A DNA stretch of 11,174 bases, taken from F1-20-MAGs119 sp964556145. GTDB lineage: Bacteria; Actinomycetota; Acidimicrobiia; Acidimicrobiales; Ilumatobacteraceae. The stretch covers positions 1-11,174 of the forward strand of contig CAZKVD010000057.1 of NCBI GenBank assembly GCA_964556145.1, read 5' to 3'. The notes beneath the pieces are model-generated. The model was not told the origin of the DNA and searched no databases. It saw nothing but the letters and a program-made list of their open reading frames with translations. A program made the position numbers and the translations under genes. Shown one piece after another: positions 6,429-11,174 of the stretch. The first letter of the stretch is position 1; the number at the start of each line of letters is the position of its first letter.

Positions 6429-6790
6429 TCGACGTCGACTCACGCGATCTCGCCATTGAAATAGCACGCATTGCAGACGACAAGAAGGCCGATGACGTCC
6501 TTGTCATTGCCGTCGGCGACGTGCTGTCGATCACCGAGTACTTCGTCCTCGCAAGCGCGAGCAACCGACGCCTCGTCTCCACCGTTGCCGACGAGGTCAC
6601 CGCACGCATCCGCGACACCTACGGCCGCTCGCCGCTGCGTACCGAAGGCATGAGCGAGCAGCTCTGGGTTCTCGTCGACTACGGCGACGTGGTTGTCCAC
6701 GTGTTTGCCGAAGAGACGCGCCGCTACTACGAGATCGAGCGCCTCTACAAGGACGTTCCCAAGGTCGACTGGAAAACCCAGCCGGCCTGA
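6425..6790 (+). CDS. rsfS: Ribosomal silencing factor RsfS
   Basis: RsfS binds ribosomal protein uL14 on the 50S subunit and blocks joining with 30S, lowering translation when nutrients are scarce. The 121-residue length is typical. Family signatures are seen in order: ADDVLVIAVGDVLSITEYFVLASASNRR (22-49), then WVLVDYGDVVVHVFAEETRRYYEIERLY (81-108), with the conserved Trp81, Asp85, His92, Phe94 and the YY pair. GGAG lies 7 nt before the ATG, inside the end of the preceding gene, and ATGA forms a 4-bp overlap with its stop. The nadD - rsfS linkage is widespread across bacteria. tRNA-Ala follows 52 bp later. Confidence 0.96.
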   Translation: MIDVDSRDLAIEIARIADDKKADDVLVIAVGDVLSITEYFVLASASNRRLVSTVADEVTARIRDTYGRSPLRTEGMSEQLWVLVDYGDVVVHVFAEETRRYYEIERLYKDVPKVDWKTQPA

Positions 6791-6821
6791 TTCGCAGTAG
6801 GGAAGAGGCGGACTCGTGCGG

Positions 6822-6827
6822 TAGAGT
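6822..6827 (+). promoter_or_regulatory. Possible -10 element of tRNA-Ala
   Basis: TAGAGT ends 15 nt before the mature tRNA 5' end and would give a short leader trimmed by RNase P. No good -35 is seen at 17-18 bp upstream; readthrough from rsfS is the alternative. Confidence 0.3.
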
Positions 6828-6842
6828 CTCGTCACCCATTTC

Positions 6843-6915
6843 GGGGCTATAGCTCAGTTGGTAGAGCGCTTCCATGGCATGGAAGAGGCCAGGGGTTCGA
6901 TTCCCCTTAGCTCCA
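6843..6915 (+). tRNA. tRNA-Ala (anticodon GGC)
   Basis: A 73-nt cloverleaf folds by eye: acceptor GGGGCTA with TAGCTCC, D arm GCTC/GAGC, anticodon arm CTTCC/GGAAG with loop ATGGCAT (anticodon GGC, reading GCC and GCU), variable AGGCC, T arm AGGGG-TTCGATT-CCCCT, discriminator A. The acceptor holds the G3-U70 wobble pair, the main alanyl-tRNA synthetase identity element. CCA is not encoded and must be added afterwards. It lies between rsfS and the convergent secreted-protein gene, whose stop is 14 bp away. Confidence 0.97.
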
Positions 6916-6928
6916 CTCTTGGTTCTTT

Positions 6929-6942
6929 GTCAGCTTCCTGAC
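6929..6942. terminator. Small hairpin at the tRNA/secreted-gene junction
   Basis: GTCAG-CTTC-CTGAC forms a 5-bp stem with a 4-nt loop, spanning the stop codon of the secreted-protein gene 14 bp after tRNA-Ala. No real U-run follows on either strand (only TGTTG on plus), so this is at best a weak bidirectional terminator. Confidence 0.25.
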
Positions 6943-8876
6943 TGTTGACCGCCGTTGTTCGGCGCAGGATTGTTCGGAGCGGGATTCTGCACCTGACCAC
7001 CGTTGGGGTTCGGATTCTGAGGCGCCGGCTGGCTGCCCATCTTCTGCCACTTGAAGTGCGTCGCGTTCTTGCCCTTGTCCAGCGCGGAAACCGACCATTG
7101 TCCGACGTTTGCTCCGGCTCCGCACCCGGCCGTGTCCGCCGTGATCTCGATGAAGTTTGCAGCATTGGGTGTTGCATCGACGACCGGATCAACAACAACG
7201 CTTGCGGACTTGCCCATCATGTTGAGGGTGGAGGGCGTCACTGTGGTGCCGTTGCTGAGCTTGGCCGACTTGATGGTGCACGGTCCCGAGGGACCGCTGA
7301 AGGAGTAGGTGAGTCCTCCAACGTCCTGCCACGACGACTCGCCTTCCATCGGGACGCGCTGCGGGCGCCAGAAAGTGAGTGTCACTTCGCCGGCCGGCGA
7401 CTGCATCTCGGTCGGGATCGTGTAGCTGCCATTGGCTGCGTGAATCGTCGTGCCCTTCCAGGATCGGACGGAGGGAGCCGTTTGGATCACGCCCGAGATG
7501 ACCTGGGTCGAAGAGTCGACGAGATTCTTCGATGAGTCGCTGAGCGCGAAACGAATTGCGTCGCCGACGCGAAGTCCGTCGGGTCCGGCCATACGTGGTT
7601 TGATCTCGTTGACCCACTCGGAGCCGCTGCTGATGGTGCCCTTCGACGGGATGATGTTCGGCAACTTGTCGCCATCGGGATCGCACGAATTGAAGACCCA
7701 CTCGTCCATCATGCGGTCGTAAGCGCTTGCCGTTCCGGCGTCGTTCTTCGGCCAATTACTCGGTGCTGTCGCATCGTTCGTCGGGTCCTTCGCGATGACT
7801 CCAGAGCCACAGAGAGCCGTGTAGGACTTTTCGCCGGTATTCAAGGGAAGTGCATTGTTGGCTGGTTGGCTGCCGTTGTCGTAGTCGGGCGAGATGGTGA
7901 CGGCCTTTGCCGTCGAGCCACTGCACCAGGCGATGCCGGTGCAATCGATGTTGAAGAAGCCAAAATCACGGTTTGAACGGGTGGGGAAGGACTTCTGAAC
8001 CGCGGTGGAGCTGTACGCGAAGAAGACTCCCTGGAACGTGTTCACCATGGTCTTCAGCGCGGTGTTGGCCGCCGCGTTGTCCTCTGGCTTGGTGACGCCG
8101 AAAGCATTCAGGTTGACGCACTGGCCGCCGCAGACGAGGGCCGTGTACAAACCCGCATCGCCGTTGACGTTCTTGTCGTTGCTGACCGGCGTATCGAAGA
8201 ACTTGTCGTCGACGAGGTCGAGCTTGCCGTCATTGTCGTCGTCGACGTCGGCGAATGCCATCACTCCGTCTGCGTCGGCATCGTCACCGGGTTCATTTTC
8301 CGTCGGGTTTGCAAACTTTCCGAGGCCCGTTGACTTCACGCCGGATGCGCGACCAAGCGACTTTGCCGCGGGCGGTGCGCCGGCCGTGACCGCAACCGTC
8401 TTTCCGGACACCGCCACGGGAGGCTTTGCAAGGCTGAGCGAGGCAAATTTGCCGGCCGTATTCACGGAGATCTTGTTGAGAGCGATCGAGCTTTTCGTCG
8501 CCTTCTTCATCTTTAGAAAGCCGAATTTCGCGGCCTGCAACGTCTTGGCGGCCTTCTTGCCGGCGGCGTCAGTCGAGTACTTCAGGATGACCGGACCAAC
8601 GTAGGCGCCACCAGTCGACAGAACAGAGAGGCTCATTCCGTTGGTGTCGCCGGTGGCAATGTTTGCGATCGAAACTTTGCCACCGGATGATGTGCCCAGG
8701 TACGACTTGCCGGACTTGGCAGTTGCGAGCAGGCGATAACCAGTCGCAAGCTGCGCTGTGATGGTGACCTTCGATGGCGCCGCAGAGGCTGGCGCAAGCG
8801 TGGCGAGGGGAGCGGCGACCGCCAGAGCGCAACAGGCGGCAATGACTCTTGCGAAGCGATGACGTGAATTTGCCAT
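6930..8876 (-). CDS. Large secreted protein of unknown function with Asp-rich calcium-binding-like segment
   Basis: This is 648 residues with a Sec signal peptide: basic MANSRHRFAR, a hydrophobic core at 11-28, and probable cleavage after Ala32 (ASA|AP). Residues 33-190 are Ala/Lys/Ser/Gly-rich and low in charged-core motifs. At 198-224 an acidic stretch (DADADGVMAFADVDDDNDGK and following) resembles thrombospondin type 3 or dockerin-type Ca2+ loops, with a second short one, CDPDGDKLPN, near 398. Eight cysteines after the signal (249, 253, 312, 318, 356, 398, 533, 585) could form disulfides outside the cell. The last 35 residues are Pro/Asn/Gly/Gln-rich. No LPXTG, lipobox or C-terminal membrane segment is present, so it is probably released or held non-covalently. 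GGGGG lies 6 nt before ATG 8876. I do not recognise a family and no catalytic motif is visible. Confidence 0.85.
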   Translation of the reverse strand: MANSRHRFARVIAACCALAVAAPLATLAPASAAPSKVTITAQLATGYRLLATAKSGKSYLGTSSGGKVSIANIATGDTNGMSLSVLSTGGAYVGPVILKYSTDAAGKKAAKTLQAAKFGFLKMKKATKSSIALNKISVNTAGKFASLSLAKPPVAVSGKTVAVTAGAPPAAKSLGRASGVKSTGLGKFANPTENEPGDDADADGVMAFADVDDDNDGKLDLVDDKFFDTPVSNDKNVNGDAGLYTALVCGGQCVNLNAFGVTKPEDNAAANTALKTMVNTFQGVFFAYSSTAVQKSFPTRSNRDFGFFNIDCTGIAWCSGSTAKAVTISPDYDNGSQPANNALPLNTGEKSYTALCGSGVIAKDPTNDATAPSNWPKNDAGTASAYDRMMDEWVFNSCDPDGDKLPNIIPSKGTISSGSEWVNEIKPRMAGPDGLRVGDAIRFALSDSSKNLVDSSTQVISGVIQTAPSVRSWKGTTIHAANGSYTIPTEMQSPAGEVTLTFWRPQRVPMEGESSWQDVGGLTYSFSGPSGPCTIKSAKLSNGTTVTPSTLNMMGKSASVVVDPVVDATPNAANFIEITADTAGCGAGANVGQWSVSALDKGKNATHFKWQKMGSQPAPQNPNPNGGQVQNPAPNNPAPNNGGQQSGS

Positions 8877-8912
8877 GGGTAACCCCCAAAGATGCGTGCC
8901 AAAGGCGCGAAT

Positions 8913-8925
8913 TGAACAAGGTTCA
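8913..8925. promoter_or_regulatory. Operator-like palindrome TGAAC-N3-GTTCA
   Basis: A perfect 5-3-5 inverted repeat lies between the divergent secreted-protein and DUF3237 genes. It resembles half-sites of the actinobacterial LexA box (GAAC...GTTC), but the spacer is 3 rather than 4, so LexA is not claimed. It directly follows the candidate -10 of the secreted-protein gene. Confidence 0.3.
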
Positions 8926-8930
8926 CTTTA
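8925..8930 (-). promoter_or_regulatory. Candidate -10 element of the secreted-protein gene
   Basis: TAAAGT on the minus strand (four of six matches to TATAAT) would place the transcript start near 8918, with a leader of about 42 nt carrying GGGGG at 8887-8883. No clear -35 is found at 17-18 bp. Confidence 0.35.
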
Positions 8931-8974
8931 CCCGAACAGGTGTCGGTGTGGAATCAGCCGGGGTCGTGGGTGCG

Positions 8975-8980
8975 TAATCT
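8975..8980 (+). promoter_or_regulatory. Candidate -10 element of the DUF3237 gene (leaderless)
   Basis: TAATCT ends exactly 6 nt before ATG 8987 and no Shine-Dalgarno sequence is present, the spacing expected if transcription begins at the A of the start codon. The -35 region is not recognisable. Confidence 0.45.
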
Positions 8981-8986
8981 GACTCG

Positions 8987-9415
8987 ATGAGCGAGACCAC
9001 ATCCTTGAACGTCGAATTTCTGTTCCACATGCACGCGACCCTGTCCGATCCGGTCGTCATTCCGAACGGTCCCGCGGGCACCCGCGTCATTGTCGGCATC
9101 ACTGGCGGAACCGTGAAGGGCCCCAAGGTCAACGGAACGGTGGCCCATCTTGGCGCAGACTGGCTGACCCTGCGCGCCGACGGAACTGCACAACTCGACG
9201 TTCGTGCGCTGATCACCACCGATGACGGTGCATCGATCCACGCCCATTACCTCGGAATCATGTCCCCGGGCGCCGATGGTGCACCGCGCATTGTCACTGC
9301 ACCGCTGTTCGAGGCTGGCGACGAGCGCTACACGTGGTTGAACGGCCTGCAGGCCGTTGCGGTCGGCGCACCCGGCGCTGGCAGCGTCGACTACGACGTC
9401 TATCGCGTGCTCTGA
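8987..9415 (+). CDS. DUF3237 (UPF0311) family protein
   Basis: The 142 residues match the DUF3237 family pattern throughout: an N-terminal LNVEFLFHMHATLSDPVVI strand, the hallmark GTRVIVGITGGTVKGPKVNGTV (31-52), then GADWLTLRADGTAQLDVRALITTDDGASI (56-84), and a C-terminal DYDVYRVL strand. Members are small cytoplasmic beta-barrel proteins whose biochemical role is not established; they are often found near oxidoreductase or aromatic-degradation genes, but no such neighbour is here. There is no signal peptide. It is a single-gene unit, divergent from the secreted-protein gene and convergent with leuS, and its last codons and stop form the left arm of the inverted repeat at 9407-9446. Confidence 0.9.
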   Translation: MSETTSLNVEFLFHMHATLSDPVVIPNGPAGTRVIVGITGGTVKGPKVNGTVAHLGADWLTLRADGTAQLDVRALITTDDGASIHAHYLGIMSPGADGAPRIVTAPLFEAGDERYTWLNGLQAVAVGAPGAGSVDYDVYRVL

Positions 9416-9446
9416 CCCGAGAGTCTCGTCATCGAGGTCAGAGCAC
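9407..9446. terminator. Bidirectional terminator-like inverted repeat containing both stop codons
   Basis: GTGCTCTGACC at 9407-9417 and its perfect reverse complement at 9436-9446 give an 11-bp stem with an 18-nt loop, which itself contains CGAGA-G-TCTCG. The left arm is the end of the DUF3237 gene and the right arm is the end of leuS: both read GTG CTC TGA CC. There is no U-run on either side, as often seen in high-GC actinobacteria. Confidence 0.6.
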
Positions 9447-11174
9447 GAAGTTGACGAGTCGTCCGGGGACGATGACTTCCTTCTTCGGTGTAGCACCCGC
9501 GAGTAGTTCGATGACCTTGGGGTCGGCCATGGCGACGGCCTTGGTCGTCGCTTGATCGGCTCCGACTGCCACGTCGATGCGGTGCTTGACCTTGCCGTTG
9601 ATCTGCACCGGAATCTCGATTGTGTCGCTGGCGAGCAGCGAGGCGTCGGCAGTGGGGAACTGTTCGTAGGTGATCGTCGACGTGTGGCCGAGGCGGTGCC
9701 AGATCTCTTCGGCGATGTGCGGGCACAGCGGTGAGAGCATGATGGCGAGCGGCTCGGCAATCTCGCGGGGGCACGCACCGTGCTCGGCAACGAACGGAGT
9801 GAGTGCGTTGTTGAGCTCGATCAACTTGGCGATTGCGGTGTTGAACCGCAGATTGTCCATGTCGGCCCCCACGCCGTCGATGCACTTGTGCAGTGCGCGG
9901 CGGATGTCGTCGGACGCAGCTGCGTCGGTGACATGCGTTTCGCCCGAGTCTTCGTCGACGATGTTGCGCCACACACGCTGAAGGAAACGCTGCATGCCGA
10001 CGACATCGCGGGTGTTCCATGGACGGCTTGCTTCGAGCGGACCCATCGACATTTCGTAGAGCCGGAACGTGTCGGCTCCGTAGTCGGCGTACATGTCGTC
10101 GGGCGTGACGATGTTCTTCAGGCTCTTGCCCATTTTTCCGTACTCGCGTGACACTTCTTCGCCCTCGAAGAAGTACTTGCCGTCACGTTCTTCGACCTCG
10201 TAGGCCGGCACGGGCTGGCCGCGCATGTCGCGGTAGGCGTATGCCTGGATGTACCCCTGGTTGAAGAGTCTGTGGAAGGGCTCTTCTGACGACACATGAC
10301 CAAGGTCGTGGAGGACCTTGTGCCAGAAGCGCGAGTAGAGAAGGTGCAGCACCGCGTGTTCAACGCCACCCACGTACAGGTCGACGCCGCCGGTATGTCC
10401 GGGACCCTTTGGTCCCATCCAGTAACGCTCGACGTCTTTGTCGACGAACGCGTTGGTATTGGTCGGATCGAGGTAGCGCAGTTCGTACCAGCACGAACCG
10501 GCCCACTGGGGCATCACGTTGACTTCGCGGCGGTAGGTCTTTTGCCCGTCGCCGAGATCGAGTTCGACCGATGTCCACTCTTTCGAGCGCGCGAGCGGCG
10601 GAATGGGTTCACTGACGGCGTCGTTGGGGTCGAGCCCCTGGGGCTTGAAGTCGGCAAGTTCAGGCAGCAGCACCGGCAGTTGGTTGTCGGGAACCGCGTG
10701 CGGGTTGCCGTCCTCGTCGAAAACGATGGGGAATGGTTCGCCCCAGTACCGCTGACGGGCAAACAACCAGTCACGCAACTTGTAGGTGATGGCGGCCGTG
10801 CCCGTGCCTTGTGATTCCAGCCATGCGTTCATCGCCGACTTGGCTTCGGCGACAGTGGTGAACGACTCGAGCGAGATTGCTTCGTTCTTTGAGTTCACGT
10901 AGGGGCCGTCACCGACGAACGCGTCGGGCCAAGTTGAACAGTCGAGTCCGGTTTCGATGCCGTGGTTGTCGAACCATTCCTGTGGTGGGCGCTGCGTGGC
11001 GACGATCGGCAGGTCGTACTTGCGTGCGAACGCGAAGTCACGTTCGTCACCCGATGGCACGGCCATGATGGCGCCCGTGCCGTAACCCATCAGCACGTAG
11101 TCGGCCACCCAGACGGGAACCTGGCCGCCGGTGACGGGGTTCGTCGCGAAGGATCCGGTGAAGACGCCGGTCTT
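9438..11174 (-). CDS. leuS: Leucyl-tRNA synthetase, C-terminal two thirds (partial)
   Basis: LeuRS charges tRNA-Leu with leucine and edits mischarged products. The 578 codons visible run from the CP1 editing domain to the natural stop; the start and HIGH motif are beyond the right edge. Seen in order: KTGVFTGSFATNP and ADYVLMGYGTGAIMAVPSGDERD (editing site; both Asp of the usual HDxRD are kept and His is replaced by Gly); RDWLFARQRYWGEPFPIVF re-entering the Rossmann fold; VDLYVGGVEHAVLHLLYSRFW; KMGKSLKN at 10136-10113, the ATP-binding KMSKS loop in its KMGKS form; the anticodon-binding helical domain; and a C-terminal domain ending VPGRLVNFVL. Reading frame is open to the edge, so the GTG at 11108 is internal and not the start. 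Confidence 0.97.
   Translation of the reverse strand, partial: KTGVFTGSFATNPVTGGQVPVWVADYVLMGYGTGAIMAVPSGDERDFAFARKYDLPIVATQRPPQEWFDNHGIETGLDCSTWPDAFVGDGPYVNSKNEAISLESFTTVAEAKSAMNAWLESQGTGTAAITYKLRDWLFARQRYWGEPFPIVFDEDGNPHAVPDNQLPVLLPELADFKPQGLDPNDAVSEPIPPLARSKEWTSVELDLGDGQKTYRREVNVMPQWAGSCWYELRYLDPTNTNAFVDKDVERYWMGPKGPGHTGGVDLYVGGVEHAVLHLLYSRFWHKVLHDLGHVSSEEPFHRLFNQGYIQAYAYRDMRGQPVPAYEVEERDGKYFFEGEEVSREYGKMGKSLKNIVTPDDMYADYGADTFRLYEMSMGPLEASRPWNTRDVVGMQRFLQRVWRNIVDEDSGETHVTDAAASDDIRRALHKCIDGVGADMDNLRFNTAIAKLIELNNALTPFVAEHGACPREIAEPLAIMLSPLCPHIAEEIWHRLGHTSTITYEQFPTADASLLASDTIEIPVQINGKVKHRIDVAVGADQATTKAVAMADPKVIELLAGATPKKEVIVPGRLVNFVL

Noticed and set aside
6843..6915. tRNA-Ala as a possible attachment site of an integrated element.
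   Set aside because: No second copy of the tRNA 3' end and no integrase or phage gene is visible in the window.
6824..9431. AGAGTCTCGTCA occurs both before tRNA-Ala (6823-6834) and in the loop at 9420-9431.
   Set aside because: Several 12-base repeats are expected by chance in 11 kb, and the two contexts are unrelated.

Overview
The window is ordinary-looking chromosomal DNA from a high-GC bacterium, most likely an actinomycete-lineage organism of the class Acidimicrobiia. Support: frequent GTG starts, few Shine-Dalgarno leaders, a type II (mycobacterial/plant-type) DAHP synthase, an actinobacterial-style LeuRS with KMGKS, and the order nadD - LCP/LytR_C-like gene - rsfS. The lineage is inferred from gene content and not proven. 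No mobile element, CRISPR array or phage gene is visible. Coding density is very high.

Layout. 1-123 (+) is the 3' end of a thiolase. 120-4295 (-) is a tightly packed run read right to left: sigma-70 family factor, type II DAHP synthase, cytoplasmic SxxK serine hydrolase, MFS transporter. Its gene junctions are a 3-bp gap, a junction with an unclear start, and an 8-bp overlap, so it looks like one operon. 4296-4575 is the divergent control region. It holds a good candidate promoter for the sigma operon with an A/T tract upstream, an inverted repeat around that promoter, a 160-nt leader with a small upstream ORF, and a probable leaderless start for nadD. 4576-6790 (+) is nadD, an LCP-like membrane-anchored protein that lacks the family's usual active-site residues, and rsfS, joined by 4-bp stop/start overlaps. 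6843-6915 (+) is tRNA-Ala(GGC). 6930-8876 (-) is a large secreted protein of unknown function with an Asp-rich calcium-binding-like segment. 8987-9415 (+) is a DUF3237 protein, probably leaderless. 9438-11174 (-) is the C-terminal two thirds of leuS, cut by the window edge.

How it fits together. nadD (NAD synthesis), rsfS (ribosome silencing), tRNA-Ala and leuS are housekeeping. The minus-strand operon is less usual: an alternative sigma factor is cotranscribed with the first enzyme of the shikimate pathway, which suggests that transcription control and aromatic supply are linked, but nothing here shows how. I did not find a clear previously undescribed system. The items most worth a second look are the divergent sigma factor and its promoter region, the serine hydrolase whose start codon appears to be ATC in a TAATC junction, the degenerate LCP protein, and the 40-bp inverted repeat that contains the stop codons of both DUF3237 and leuS.
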